Origin: G965230065 sp965230065
GTDB lineage: Bacteria; Bacteroidota; Bacteroidia; Cytophagales; Cyclobacteriaceae
Direction: 5' to 3'
Length of the DNA: 64,000 nucleotides
Assembly (NCBI GenBank): GCA_965230065.1
Contig: OZ245942.1
Location: 2,914,001 to 2,978,000 of the forward strand
Position 1 is the first letter of the stretch, and every line of letters starts with the position of its first letter. The notes under the pieces were generated by a model. That model had not been told where the DNA came from. It made no database searches and saw only the letters and a program-made list of their open reading frames with translations. Of the stretch, positions 34,542 to 44,441 are shown piece by piece. The position numbers and the translations under genes are program-made.

Positions 34542-35774
34542 ATGAAAATAGCTCATTTACCAAGTAATTTCCTGCCTACCATAGGAGGAGCACAGGTTGT
34601 AGCACATAATGTTGCCCAGCAGCAGCATGAGGCTGGCCATGAGGTACACCTTATTACAAGGGCTATCCGTAATAAAAAGGCTTTGGAGAGTTTAAAAAAT
34701 AATTTGCCTTATTCATTACTGCCCATTAAACCCATGACCCTGCCAGTGATAAAACAGCTAAAAAAAATTAATATTGACTTGGGTTGGATATTGGGCAAAC
34801 AACTGATGAATTTTCAAAAGGAGCATAATTTTGATGTTTGGCACCTCAATATGATCGGCCCTTTTGTATTGATGGCCTTTCCATATATCAAAAAAATGGG
34901 CGTGCCAATCGTGGCCACATGTCATGGTGTTGATATACAAAAAATCCCTTCTATCAACTACGGCAGGCGGCTGAACCCAAAGTTTGAAAAGGCATTGTGC
35001 AAAGTTTTATTTGAGAGCGATGTCATTACGGCCATCAGTGATACTGTAAAAGAAGATTATCAATCTTTGGGAATCCCCTCAGAAAAAATCATGTCTGTGC
35101 CCAATGGTATTAATTTCGCCCATATCAACGATTATACGGCAGACAAAACTGTGTTAAGAAAAAGGCTCAACCTGCCATTGGATAAAAAAATAATTATAAC
35201 CGTAGGAAGGAACCACCCCAAAAAAGGATACAAGCATATTCCGGAAATAATTCACCTCCTTGCCAAACAACGGCAGGACTTTCTTTGGGTAATGGTAGGT
35301 AAAGGCAATGAAAAAATTGCACGGGAAGCCGAGGCAAAACAACTCGGACAATATATCAAAGTTGTGCCCGTAATCGGTATAGATAAAGAAGGGAAAGGTG
35401 ATATGTATACTATTCCTTCAACCGGGCTGATTGCCTTGTATAAGGCCGCTGACATTTTTGCATTCCCTACTTTAATAGAAAGTTTTGGGTTGGTAAATAT
35501 TGAAGCAATGGCAGCAGGGTTACCTGTGGTAGTAACTGACGCCCCGGGTTGCAATGAATTGGTGTCTCACCGGTACAATGGCTTGCTTTCGCCGATTGGT
35601 GATAACCAGGCTATGGCAGATAATATACTGGAAGTTTTAGAAGACGAAGGGTTTAAAAACCAGCTAATTGCCAATGGGCTGGAGGAAGCAAAAAAATATG
35701 ATTGGAAAAACATTGCCCAAAAATACATAGAAAGTTATGAACAAGCGATGGTGCCTTACCAACTGGTACACTAA
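34542..35774 (+). CDS. Glycosyltransferase family 4 (1)
   Basis: A 410-residue GT-B fold enzyme. The acceptor-side start is LPSNFLPTIGGAQVVAHNVA with the GGA(Q/E) loop. The donor side has VGRNHPKKGYKHIPEII and ADIFAFPTLIESFGLVNIEA followed by MAAGLPVVVTDAPGCNEL, the GT4 retaining EX7E motif. It would transfer a sugar from a nucleotide-sugar to the lipid-linked repeat unit in the cytosol. It lies 81 bases after the flippase, preceded by a weak AAGGA. Confidence 0.9.
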   Translation: MKIAHLPSNFLPTIGGAQVVAHNVAQQQHEAGHEVHLITRAIRNKKALESLKNNLPYSLLPIKPMTLPVIKQLKKINIDLGWILGKQLMNFQKEHNFDVWHLNMIGPFVLMAFPYIKKMGVPIVATCHGVDIQKIPSINYGRRLNPKFEKALCKVLFESDVITAISDTVKEDYQSLGIPSEKIMSVPNGINFAHINDYTADKTVLRKRLNLPLDKKIIITVGRNHPKKGYKHIPEIIHLLAKQRQDFLWVMVGKGNEKIAREAEAKQLGQYIKVVPVIGIDKEGKGDMYTIPSTGLIALYKAADIFAFPTLIESFGLVNIEAMAAGLPVVVTDAPGCNELVSHRYNGLLSPIGDNQAMADNILEVLEDEGFKNQLIANGLEEAKKYDWKNIAQKYIESYEQAMVPYQLVH

Positions 35775-35841
35775 CAGCTATAAAAAATAGCAATCAGGGG
35801 TTGTCAACTTAATTTTTCTCAAACATTTACATTTCATACGT

Positions 35842-37245
35842 ATGGACGCTTTATTATTGGTAGGCCTTGGTGCGGTTTCAATCATTTTTTTGTGGTTTGT
35901 TACCAGAAATAAAGTAGCAATATTCTGGTTTGCGTTTGCTGCTGTATTTTTGCCTGCCGATTACATACACAGGTTTTTTGTATCATTACCCACTCCCATC
36001 AAGTGGTCGCCACTGCTCATACTGCTTAGTTGTACAGGACTGACGGTTATATTTTTCAGGAAAGGCGGGTTGCGTATGCCTCCGAACCTGTTGTGGGCAT
36101 ATGTCCTATTTTTGATAGTTTCCCTTTTTTCTATGTTTTATAATGAAACCTCGTTAGGAGAACTCATTTACGCACAAAGAGGGTTTATTTTCATCATTTG
36201 CCTAATTATAGTTTTTAAGACTATATATACGAAATATACGCTGGATGACCTGTACACCTTTATTGTAAAAATCGGCCTGCTCATGGCCGGGCTTGCACTG
36301 TTTGAGCGGGTTGTATTCGTGACCCTGTTGCGGATTAATTCAGGTGATATGATTACGGGTACATTTGGGTCTGATGCCCAATATTTGTTGTTCCAGCTCG
36401 TGTGTACAATTATTGTAATAGCCTATTGGCTTACGGGCAAAAAATTAATTTCCCTTTCTCCGAAAAATACCCTCCTTATTTTGATAGGTTCTATCGCTAT
36501 TGCCAATAACAAGGCCGGGGTGCTCTTTGTAATTGCTGTTTTAGGTTTTTTTACTCTTCAGGTGGGTTATAAAATCCTGTTCCAGCACATGGGAAAAATG
36601 ATCTATTTGTTTGTATTTATTTTTATCGGTGCTTTTACTTTCGATTATCTGTATCAGGCTTTCTATAAAAATTCTGCCAGTAAATATGGGTCTTATGCAT
36701 ATATCACTGACCCTGATTTTATGAACCGATATTTGTTTGGTGAAGATGGTGAAGAAGATGCTATGTTCAATAGCAGCGGAAGGTTAAGAAGAGGGGCGGC
36801 CGTAAAATTTGCTTATGGGCTGATAAAAAAAGATATGTTCAACTTCCTCTTAGGTATGGGGCCGGGTTCCACTTCTGCCAGCCAGGGCGGGGGCGGGGGC
36901 TATCTGGATGACAGGTACCCGGGTTACAATATTGATAAAAGTACTATTTCATGGTTGTTGGCAGAAACAGGAACACTCGGCCTGGGACTCTACATATTAA
37001 TGCTTTTAGCTATTTTATATTGGCGCATACCCAATGGAAGAAAGGAGCATAAAATAATAAAGAATACAATCGTGATGTTGCTGCTTTTATATGCCCCTTA
37101 CGAAAATACGGTGATGATGCTCGTAAACGGACTGATTATTTCAATGATTATCTTTCCTAATTATGAACGTATTGTATCTCAAAACAGAAAAGTGAGGCAA
37201 GAAAAAACCGAAGAAAAGAAGGTTCATTATTTTTCACTGCACTGA
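35842..37245 (+). CDS. O-antigen ligase/polymerase-like protein (Wzy candidate)
   Basis: A 467-residue protein with about 11-12 membrane helices and a large loop (about residues 275-375) containing SSGRLRRGAAVKFAYGLI and GMGPGSTSASQ, the Wzy_C/O-antigen-ligase type region with conserved Arg and a periplasmic Gly/Ser-rich segment. With a flippase upstream and no lipid A genes nearby, it is best read as the repeat-unit polymerase of the exopolysaccharide. A WaaL-like ligase role cannot be excluded from sequence alone. Confidence 0.82.
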   Translation: MDALLLVGLGAVSIIFLWFVTRNKVAIFWFAFAAVFLPADYIHRFFVSLPTPIKWSPLLILLSCTGLTVIFFRKGGLRMPPNLLWAYVLFLIVSLFSMFYNETSLGELIYAQRGFIFIICLIIVFKTIYTKYTLDDLYTFIVKIGLLMAGLALFERVVFVTLLRINSGDMITGTFGSDAQYLLFQLVCTIIVIAYWLTGKKLISLSPKNTLLILIGSIAIANNKAGVLFVIAVLGFFTLQVGYKILFQHMGKMIYLFVFIFIGAFTFDYLYQAFYKNSASKYGSYAYITDPDFMNRYLFGEDGEEDAMFNSSGRLRRGAAVKFAYGLIKKDMFNFLLGMGPGSTSASQGGGGGYLDDRYPGYNIDKSTISWLLAETGTLGLGLYILMLLAILYWRIPNGRKEHKIIKNTIVMLLLLYAPYENTVMMLVNGLIISMIIFPNYERIVSQNRKVRQEKTEEKKVHYFSLH

Positions 37246-37365
37246 ATGAAGCGCGCGTAGGAACTCACAGCTATTTCAGTAATTTTCATAAATACAAAGT
37301 TATTTATAAAAGAAACTTTCATTGTGATTTTTTTATCAAAAAAATAAGCAAAGTATAAAAATATA

Positions 37366-37396
37366 TTGTAATATTTTTATTTTTATTGTAGCTTTA
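37366..37396 (+). promoter_or_regulatory. Internal promoter before the sulfotransferase/GT block
   Basis: TTG at 37366-37368 and TAGCTTTA at 37389-37396 are spaced by 20 bases, close to the Bacteroidota -33/-7 arrangement. It lies in the 184-base gap after the polymerase gene, the largest gap inside the cluster, so the seven downstream genes may be separately expressed. Confidence 0.45.
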
Positions 37397-37429
37397 CACT
37401 TCAATTTCGCATTATTCAATAATTTGAGC

Positions 37430-38239
37430 ATGTTACCAACTTTTCTAATTATAGGAGTGGCAAGGGGAGGAACCGGGTGGCTTTACAATAACGTCCGTCC
37501 TCATCCTGAAATATTTATGCCTTCACGGAAAGAAATTCATTTTTTTGATAAAGACTATCACAAGGGAATGGATTATTATGAACGGTATTTCCGTGAGGCA
37601 GATCAGGAGAAGGCAGTAGGAGAAGCAACACCTGCATACTTACACAAGCCGGAAGTTACAGAGCGCATTCATCAACAACTGGATCAAAATATTAAATTTA
37701 TTATTTCGCTCAGGAACCCGGTAGAAAGGCTTTATTCCCGTTTTTGGAATGCCAAAACCCGGTTTAAAACAAATAAAGGGGTTTCATTTGAAGAAAAGAT
37801 AAAACAAAAACCACAGTTTATTGAAGAAGGTTATTACATTGATCATATCAACCGCTACTTGCAGTACTATGACAAAGATCAGTTTTTATTCCTGCTCCAT
37901 GATGATATAAAGAAAAGCCCTAAAAACTTACTGAAAAGTATCTATGCTTTTTTAGAAGTGGATACCGCCTATGAATCCCCATTGCTTGATGCCAAAATAA
38001 ATTCTGCCAAATCAAGGCCATCTACCGGAAAAAACCCCATGAAGTATTACTCTTCTAAAGTTATCAAAAAATTAGGATTGAAGGGGTTGGCTTATCAGAT
38101 GGAAAAGACCAATATGGTAGAATATCCACCAATGAACGCGGACACCAAGAAGTGGTTGGTACAAGATATTTATGGTGAAAAAAACACCCAATTGCAGACC
38201 CTTATTGGCAAGGATATTAGCCATTGGAATGTGATATAA
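37430..38239 (+). CDS. Sulfotransferase 2 (heparan-type sulfotransferase fold)
   Basis: A 269-residue enzyme. The PAPS loop is FLIIGVARGGTGWLYNNV, followed by HPEIFMPSRKEIHFFD and VGEATPAYL, and the 3'-phosphate site is FIISLRNPVERLYSRFWNAK. This order (GxxRxGTxxL, KExHFFD, E.TP.Y) is the pattern of heparan N-/3-O-sulfotransferase-like proteins, so a carbohydrate acceptor is very likely. A TTG two codons upstream is also in frame, but ATG is preferred. The stop overlaps the next start as TAATG. Confidence 0.9.
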   Translation: MLPTFLIIGVARGGTGWLYNNVRPHPEIFMPSRKEIHFFDKDYHKGMDYYERYFREADQEKAVGEATPAYLHKPEVTERIHQQLDQNIKFIISLRNPVERLYSRFWNAKTRFKTNKGVSFEEKIKQKPQFIEEGYYIDHINRYLQYYDKDQFLFLLHDDIKKSPKNLLKSIYAFLEVDTAYESPLLDAKINSAKSRPSTGKNPMKYYSSKVIKKLGLKGLAYQMEKTNMVEYPPMNADTKKWLVQDIYGEKNTQLQTLIGKDISHWNVI

Positions 38240-39237
38240 TGAGGATCATGCACATGAGGAAAAAAATAGGCCAGGTTATCAAAAGGCACACTACTTTTCA
38301 TAATAGTGATGGTAGTAAAAATATATTCTTGTTTTCCTCACCCCGAAGCGGTTCTACCTGGTTGATGCAGCTCATTGGTACGCAACCAGGCTTCAAACTG
38401 GTGAGAGAACCCTTTGACATCAGACAGGCAGTGGTGAGGGATAATTTAAAGATTAATGATTTCGAGGAGTTATATTCTGCCCAGGCACTGCCGAAAATAG
38501 AAGCTTATACTCAAAAGTTTATTAACGATAAAGACAGGGATTACCGGTTCAAAAGGGAACGCTTACTGGGCGATACCTGGCACATGTTCACAAATCGTAT
38601 CATTTTTAAGGTATTACATGCTTGTGAAGATCAAATTTCCTGGTTTGAAGAAACTTTTAACGGAGACATTATATTCTTAATTCGCCATCCGATTCCTGTA
38701 TCAATATCCAGGAAAAAGCTGCCCCGCCTGCAATCATTTATTACTTCAGATTACCGCAGGCATTTTACGGATGAACAAATTAATTACGCAAAAAAAATTA
38801 TTGACAAAGGCAGTCATTTTGAAAAAGCTGTGGTGGATTGGTGCTTTCAAAATGCAGTCCCCTTGCGGAACAGGAAGGAGAACTGGCAGGTTTTTTCTTA
38901 TGAACAAACGGTATTGTTTCCGGAAATTGTTATCAATAATCTTTTGCACAAATTTCAGTTTGAGCAACCTGACCTGATGTATAAAAGGCTCATCAAAGCT
39001 TCGGGGTCTACGATACAGTCAAACGCCGAAACGCAAAAAATACTGAACGACCCCGAGAAAATCAGCCAGAATAAACAGTGGCTGGTAGAAAAATGGAAAG
39101 ATAAAGTAAGTGATGCCCAGCAGGAAAAGACCTTCGAGATACTGGATGTTTTTGGGATAGATTTTTATACAATAGACCGTACCCTTCCACAAGAAAAGTA
39201 TTTGCTACATAATCCCGGTGAAAACCAATTGGCTTGA
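38239..39237 (+). CDS. Sulfotransferase 3
   Basis: A 332-residue sulfotransferase with PAPS loop NIFLFSSPRSGSTWLMQLI and 3'-phosphate site IIFLIRHPIPVSISRKKL. Between them it has a basic, aromatic region (YRFKRERLLGDTWHMF) likely to bind the acceptor. The ATG that overlaps the previous stop (TAATG) is chosen over an earlier in-frame ATG at 38224 because translational coupling is usual in this cluster. The glycosyltransferase that follows starts 2 bases after its stop. Confidence 0.87.
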   Translation: MRIMHMRKKIGQVIKRHTTFHNSDGSKNIFLFSSPRSGSTWLMQLIGTQPGFKLVREPFDIRQAVVRDNLKINDFEELYSAQALPKIEAYTQKFINDKDRDYRFKRERLLGDTWHMFTNRIIFKVLHACEDQISWFEETFNGDIIFLIRHPIPVSISRKKLPRLQSFITSDYRRHFTDEQINYAKKIIDKGSHFEKAVVDWCFQNAVPLRNRKENWQVFSYEQTVLFPEIVINNLLHKFQFEQPDLMYKRLIKASGSTIQSNAETQKILNDPEKISQNKQWLVEKWKDKVSDAQQEKTFEILDVFGIDFYTIDRTLPQEKYLLHNPGENQLA

Positions 39238-39239
39238 GA

Positions 39240-40355
39240 ATGAAAATATGCTTTCTTTTAATTTCACATTGGAGTGGCAACCTTGGAGGCGCCGAGTTGC
39301 AGGTAAAATATATTATCGACCATCTGAGGAAAGACCCGTCTTTTGAGGTTTACTATATCTGCCGTAAAACAAAACTTACTGAAGATAATGGTGTGAAAAT
39401 ATACCAGGTGAAGCACAACAAGGTATTGGGAAAATATTCCCATGCCATTGATTCCCGCCAAATACAGGATTTTCTGAATACAATCAAGCCCGATATTATT
39501 TACACAAGGGTATCATCGGCTTATGTGGGGATAGTCGCCACCTATGCACAAAAGAATAATTGTAAGCTGGTGTATCATATCGCTCATCAGGATGACGTAG
39601 AAAGATACAATACTTCAGGTGTAAGTTTTTTGATAAAATATATTGACCGGAAGATGTACCATTATGGTATAAAACATGCCGATGCTATCATCGGACAGGC
39701 ACATTATCAGAATGACTTACTGCAACAAAACTACGGCCGCTCCTGTGATGCCATCATTCCTAATTTTCACCCTTTTCCAGACAAAACGATTGAGAAAGCG
39801 CCATCTCCCATTAAAGTATACTGGATAGCCAATATTAAGGACAAAAAGCGTCCTGAAAAATTTATTGAGCTGGCAAAGTCTTTTGCTGATAATGAGAAGG
39901 TACAATTCATCATGATCGGAGCTATCCATAGCCAAAACTGGCAAGAGCAAATGCCCAGGGTCGTTGGGCAAGTAAATAACCTGGCCTACAAAGGTGCGAT
40001 GCCCATTGAGAAAGTAAATGAAGAACTGGAAAGCGCACACATTTTTGTAAACACAAGCACTTCTGAAGGCTTTCCTAATACATTTGTACAAGCCTGGATG
40101 CGGGAAGTGCCGGTAGTAAGTCTGACTTTTGATTCAGATAATATTATTACCCAAAACGAATTAGGGTTTGTGTCGGGCAGTTTTGAACAAATGGTGAAAG
40201 ATGTAAAACAGTTGAGTGAAGATGATGCACTGCGGCAGCAAATAGGAAAACATGCCAAAGCATTTGCCCGGGAACATTTTAGCCTTGAGAATATCGACAA
40301 AGTCACCGGGATATTTCATAAGCTGCATAATGTGAATACTTACAGTAAATCATGA
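39240..40355 (+). CDS. Glycosyltransferase family 4 (2)
   Basis: A 371-residue GT-B enzyme. LISHWSGNLGGAELQVKYII is the N-terminal acceptor loop; VYWIANIKDKKRPEKFIEL opens the donor domain; and SAHIFVNTSTSEGFPNTFVQ with AWMREVPVVSL is a GT4 variant in which the second motif glutamate position is altered (EGFPNTFVQAW). This form is common in capsule clusters. It sits between two sulfotransferase genes and overlaps the next by ATGA. Confidence 0.87.
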   Translation: MKICFLLISHWSGNLGGAELQVKYIIDHLRKDPSFEVYYICRKTKLTEDNGVKIYQVKHNKVLGKYSHAIDSRQIQDFLNTIKPDIIYTRVSSAYVGIVATYAQKNNCKLVYHIAHQDDVERYNTSGVSFLIKYIDRKMYHYGIKHADAIIGQAHYQNDLLQQNYGRSCDAIIPNFHPFPDKTIEKAPSPIKVYWIANIKDKKRPEKFIELAKSFADNEKVQFIMIGAIHSQNWQEQMPRVVGQVNNLAYKGAMPIEKVNEELESAHIFVNTSTSEGFPNTFVQAWMREVPVVSLTFDSDNIITQNELGFVSGSFEQMVKDVKQLSEDDALRQQIGKHAKAFAREHFSLENIDKVTGIFHKLHNVNTYSKS

Positions 40356-41272
40356 GAAAGAAAGTAATATTTATAGGAAGCCCTGCATTTAGTGGTTCTA
40401 CCATGCTGGATATGATGTTGGCCAACGACCCGAGAGGAATGTCAATGGGGGAGATTGTAAGGCTGATGCACCCGCACAGGGAACATTATCTTGAAGAAAA
40501 AGTACAATTGGCCAAGGCAAGCAAAACATGGCAGAAAATCCTGAAAGATGGGGCTGGTCAGCTTTATAAAAATTTGTTTGAGGCCCATCCTGAAATAAGC
40601 TTTTTTGTTGATTCAAGTAAAGATGCTTTCTGGATACAGCAACAGGCAGCCGCTGTGGAATTACTGGGTTATGAAACATCTCACGTGCTCATCTATAAAG
40701 AACCTGCTGATATTGCCCAGTCTTTTACCAAGCGCAACAGGGGTGACGATTGGGAAAGAAACTGGAAAAACTATTACCGCCTTTATTTTTCGTTGATAAA
40801 AGATCCGGTGGTTATTTCTTATAAAAACCTGACATCCAGGCCACAGGAATCACTTCGAATGGTTTGCGAAGAGATAAACCTTCCTTTTTTTGAGGGAAAG
40901 CATGAATTTTGGAATAAAGAGCACTATACTTTTTTCGGAAATGATCGCACCCGGTTTCATCTCCAAAACGTTCAGCTTTCCGGAAAGAGCCAGGTGGAAG
41001 TAGCACAAGAGAATAAATTTCAAACAATTTACTATTTACCCTGCCAGGATGAAAGTATTGTAAAAAAAGTGGATGCGCTTATTTCCAGAGAGCCTGTATT
41101 GCAATCGATATGGAACGTACTCACTTCTACAGAAGTATTTTCTGATGCTACACCAGGTAAGGCAGCTACAGACAAAATAAAAATGAATGCCTGGGAAATA
41201 GCAGTCAGGAAGGCAAAACGTTTTTATGACCGGCTTTCATTTAAGTTTTCCACTTTCTTCAAGGCCAAATAA
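40352..41272 (+). CDS. Sulfotransferase 4
   Basis: A 306-residue sulfotransferase with PAPS loop VIFIGSPAFSGSTMLDMMLA and a 3'-phosphate-binding helix in VLIYKEPADIAQSFTKR. The arginine usually found in the second site is replaced by Lys-Glu-Pro-Ala, a divergent form. It begins within the stop of the upstream glycosyltransferase (ATGA), so the two are translationally coupled. A carbohydrate acceptor in the exopolysaccharide is inferred from context. Confidence 0.82.
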   Translation: MRKKVIFIGSPAFSGSTMLDMMLANDPRGMSMGEIVRLMHPHREHYLEEKVQLAKASKTWQKILKDGAGQLYKNLFEAHPEISFFVDSSKDAFWIQQQAAAVELLGYETSHVLIYKEPADIAQSFTKRNRGDDWERNWKNYYRLYFSLIKDPVVISYKNLTSRPQESLRMVCEEINLPFFEGKHEFWNKEHYTFFGNDRTRFHLQNVQLSGKSQVEVAQENKFQTIYYLPCQDESIVKKVDALISREPVLQSIWNVLTSTEVFSDATPGKAATDKIKMNAWEIAVRKAKRFYDRLSFKFSTFFKAK

Positions 41273-41285
41273 GTAGGGTATTTCT

Positions 41286-42431
41286 ATGAAAATTATCTGG
41301 ATATACAGGGTAGAAGTGGATGGTGGTACACACATCACCACCTGGCGGGAGACCCATAAATACTTGCAGGAGCACCACGATATTCATTATATTTTTCCCT
41401 ATGAAAAGGAAAAAAAAGGCTTTACCAATAACATCAGTTATGTGCCCTCGGTGAATGTTCCTTACATGAAGCGCCTGCTGTACATTATTGGTGCTTTCAG
41501 GAAGTTTATTACCCTAAACCGCAACGTTAAGGCTGAAGTGGTGGTTTTGGATATTTGGTCTTTTTTCTATTCAATTATTTTCCTTTTCAGGAAGAACAAG
41601 CCGAAAGTTATCCTGGATCATAGAACCGCTATTTACAATGAAAAAATAGGCGGAAAATATAAATACCTGAACCTGGGTTTGCGGATGCTTACCAAATTTG
41701 CCCTTTATTATAACCGTAAATTTCATGATGGGGCGACATATATTTCAGAGGGTTTATACCGGCAATTTCAGAATGATCTCAAGGTCAAGCTGCATCCCGT
41801 TTACCATATTTGGCCCTCTGGCGTTGACGAAAAAATGTTCAGCCCTTTACCAAAAACAGACCCGGACCAGACATTTTCATTGTTTTTTCATGGTGGGCTC
41901 ACACCCAACCGTGGACTGGCCCAAATGATAGAGGCCATGGCTCTTCTCAGGCAACGTGGTTTAGTGGTGAAGTTTACGATTGTAGGAATTGGGAAGTATG
42001 AGGAATATTTAAAAGAAAGAACCAGGGATTTAAACCTGGAAGATTGTGTCCGGTTTATGGGGCTGCAAAAATTTGCCGATATGCCTGCTTTCATCAGTCA
42101 GGCTGATTTGTGCATGCTTACTTATCCCATCATTGACTATTGGGAGGGCAATGTGCCTATCAAAATACTGGAATACATGGCCATGGAAAAGGTAGTATTA
42201 TGCAGCGAACTCAAAGTGTTCAGAAATATCACTGAGTCGGGCCGTTGTGCCTTTTTTGTGAAAGATAATCAGCCGGAAAATATTGCTGAGGGCGTGGTAA
42301 ATGCCTTATCTGATAAGGAAAGCTTTCCTGAAAGGGGGAAATCGGGGAGAAAAATAGTGGAAAAAAGATTTACCTGGAAAGCCATATCGCAGGGCTTGCA
42401 CAGCTTTTTTTGCTCTTTGGCAGAAAATTAA
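41286..42431 (+). CDS. Glycosyltransferase family 4 (3)
   Basis: A 381-residue GT-B enzyme. The N-terminal domain (IIWIYRVEVDGGTHITTWRE) is atypical; the donor domain is clear: SLFFHGGLTPNRGLAQMIEA, FTIVGIGKYEEYLKER, CVRFMGLQKFADMP and KILEYMAMEKVVLCSE. The ADLCMLTYPIIDYWEGNVP segment provides the nucleotide-sugar contact with an EGNVP in place of EGFG. It is 13 bases after sulfotransferase 4 and belongs to the same operon. Confidence 0.87.
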   Translation: MKIIWIYRVEVDGGTHITTWRETHKYLQEHHDIHYIFPYEKEKKGFTNNISYVPSVNVPYMKRLLYIIGAFRKFITLNRNVKAEVVVLDIWSFFYSIIFLFRKNKPKVILDHRTAIYNEKIGGKYKYLNLGLRMLTKFALYYNRKFHDGATYISEGLYRQFQNDLKVKLHPVYHIWPSGVDEKMFSPLPKTDPDQTFSLFFHGGLTPNRGLAQMIEAMALLRQRGLVVKFTIVGIGKYEEYLKERTRDLNLEDCVRFMGLQKFADMPAFISQADLCMLTYPIIDYWEGNVPIKILEYMAMEKVVLCSELKVFRNITESGRCAFFVKDNQPENIAEGVVNALSDKESFPERGKSGRKIVEKRFTWKAISQGLHSFFCSLAEN

Positions 42432-42458
42432 AAACAAGGCTAACTGATCGTGTTGTGT

Positions 42459-43538
42459 ATGAGTATAGATTATAAAAACGTTTTGCATGTATCGCCCGAT
42501 ATAAAATACTGGAATGGTGGAATTATATCTGTAGTATCACAATATCAGGAAAACATTCCAGATTTTCAGTACCACCCGAGCACCGGGCCAAAGCATAAGC
42601 TGCTGAATGTTTTGGTTTACCCGTATGTAATCTTCCATTTTATATATACCCTCCTGTTTAATAAAGCAATTAAAATTGTACACCTGCATGTAGCCGTACA
42701 CGGAAGTTTTTACAGAAAATACATCCTTTTCCTCATTAGTAAATATTTGTTCGGTAAAAAAATTATTTATCATACCCATGGGGCAGAGGTCCATTTGTTT
42801 TATGAAAATGCTGCTACCCCTATAAAGCGATTAATCCGGCACTTCATCAATAAGGCAGATAATGTGATTGTATTATCGGCTTCCTGGAAAAAATATTTTG
42901 CTGATACTTTCCATGATGCCAATCTTACTGTAGTGCCTAACATCGTGGCCAGTGTTTCCCCACGTCGGTCAGAAGAGAACGAACATAATTACCCATTGGT
43001 TTTTTTATTCTTGGGGGCCATTGGCAAACGAAAAGGTATTTATGACCTGCTGGAGGCCATAGCAGCACACAAGGAAGAGCTGGAAGGAAAGTGTATTTTC
43101 AAAATTGGGGGTGACGGGGAGGTAGAAAAACTACTCGCTAAAATACAGGAAATGCATTTACAAAATTTAGTGCAATATCTTGGTTTTGTAAGTGGTGAGC
43201 GAAAACAGAATTTATTGAGCACTTCCCATGTATATATTTTGCCCTCTCATAATGAAGGGTTGCCCATTTCTATCTTAGAGGCGATGGCCTACAGTATGCC
43301 GGTAATTTCAACAACCGTCGGGGGGATTCCCGAAATAGTTAAAAACGGTGAAAATGGTGTGCTTGTAACGCCTGCGGATCTGGAGGGTTTGTACAAAGCC
43401 ATTGCACGGTTTGTGGCAAAGCCCCAACTCATCAATAGCTATGGTTGCAAATCCTATGAAATTGTATCACAAAAATATTTTCCCGATCATGTAGTGCACG
43501 TATTACAAAATGTGTATCAGCAAGTACTACGTATCTGA
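42459..43538 (+). CDS. Glycosyltransferase family 4 (4)
   Basis: A 359-residue GT4 enzyme: NVLHVSPDIKYWNGGIISVV at the N-terminus, IYHTHGAEVHLFYENA in the acceptor domain, FLFLGAIGKRKGIYDLLEA and KIGGDGEVEKLLA at the donor domain start, and ILPSHNEGLPISILEAMAYS followed by MPVISTTVGGIPEIV, a textbook EX7E block. The ATG is preferred to an upstream GTG three codons earlier. It is followed 18 bases later by a sulfotransferase. Confidence 0.92.
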   Translation: MSIDYKNVLHVSPDIKYWNGGIISVVSQYQENIPDFQYHPSTGPKHKLLNVLVYPYVIFHFIYTLLFNKAIKIVHLHVAVHGSFYRKYILFLISKYLFGKKIIYHTHGAEVHLFYENAATPIKRLIRHFINKADNVIVLSASWKKYFADTFHDANLTVVPNIVASVSPRRSEENEHNYPLVFLFLGAIGKRKGIYDLLEAIAAHKEELEGKCIFKIGGDGEVEKLLAKIQEMHLQNLVQYLGFVSGERKQNLLSTSHVYILPSHNEGLPISILEAMAYSMPVISTTVGGIPEIVKNGENGVLVTPADLEGLYKAIARFVAKPQLINSYGCKSYEIVSQKYFPDHVVHVLQNVYQQVLRI

Positions 43539-43556
43539 ATAAGGAACTTCGTTTAG

Positions 43557-44414
43557 ATGGAGCAGAAAAAAATAATTTATCTGATGGGGGCGGGCAGAAG
43601 CGGCACCACTCTGCTGGAAATTATCCTTGGAAATGGGCAGGGTGTTTTTAACTGCGGTGAACTCAACCGCTTTCCTGAGTACGATGGCATACCGAAATTG
43701 AGCAATAGCGGTAATTCTGTGTATGATTTCTGGAGCAGCATTAAGCGCTCGCTTCTTCCCAGGCATAATCTGAAGCAGCAAGAGCAGCTTCACAAAAAAT
43801 TTGAATACCATAAAGGTATCCGTTCATTATTTGTTGCCGACAAAACTCAGGATTTTTCTGCTTATGCTACTTATTTGAAAGATATGTACGCTTCCATCTT
43901 TCAGAATGTTGAAGAAAATATCATCACCGATTCCTCTAAATATCCGCTGCGAGGTTACCATTTAACGAAGGTTTTGCCTTATGAAGTTTGCTTTGTTTAT
44001 CTCAAAAGAGATCCTGCAGCAGTTGTGCGTTCGTTTGCGAAAAAAGATGTGGAACAGCCTTCAAAAAACTGGGTGGCAGCCAATTTGTATTACTTTCTGG
44101 TAAATGCACTTTGCAAACTGGTGTTGAAAAAAATAGCCAGGCGTCATCAGGTAGTTGAAATAAAATACGATGACCTGCTGGCTAACCCCAGGCAGGCACT
44201 GTTGCATATACAGGAAAAAATTGGGATAGATTTATCGCCTGCCATTCATAAAATAGAAAATGATGCTTCTCTTGACATTGGGCTGCTTTTCGATGGCAAC
44301 CGGATCAGGCTCAATAAAAACATCAAATTAAAGCGAAAAACAGTAAATCCTCAAAAGTCAAACTCGGGTATCGACCAGTTGAGCAGGGCCTTGAACTACG
44401 TGCTTTACCGATAG
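43557..44414 (+). CDS. Sulfotransferase 5
   Basis: A 285-residue sulfotransferase: PAPS loop IIYLMGAGRSGTTLLEIIL (residues 6-24), 3'-phosphate site VCFVYLKRDPAAVVRSFAKK, and IKYDDLLANPRQALLHI, which is common near the C-terminus of this family. It is the last plus-strand gene of the cluster. A short inverted repeat (TAACTGG at 44432-44438 with CCAGTTA at 44448-44454) spans the convergent junction with the next sulfotransferase and may help end both transcripts. Confidence 0.9.
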   Translation: MEQKKIIYLMGAGRSGTTLLEIILGNGQGVFNCGELNRFPEYDGIPKLSNSGNSVYDFWSSIKRSLLPRHNLKQQEQLHKKFEYHKGIRSLFVADKTQDFSAYATYLKDMYASIFQNVEENIITDSSKYPLRGYHLTKVLPYEVCFVYLKRDPAAVVRSFAKKDVEQPSKNWVAANLYYFLVNALCKLVLKKIARRHQVVEIKYDDLLANPRQALLHIQEKIGIDLSPAIHKIENDASLDIGLLFDGNRIRLNKNIKLKRKTVNPQKSNSGIDQLSRALNYVLYR

Positions 44415-44441
44415 GTTTGCACTACCATGTGTAACTGGTAC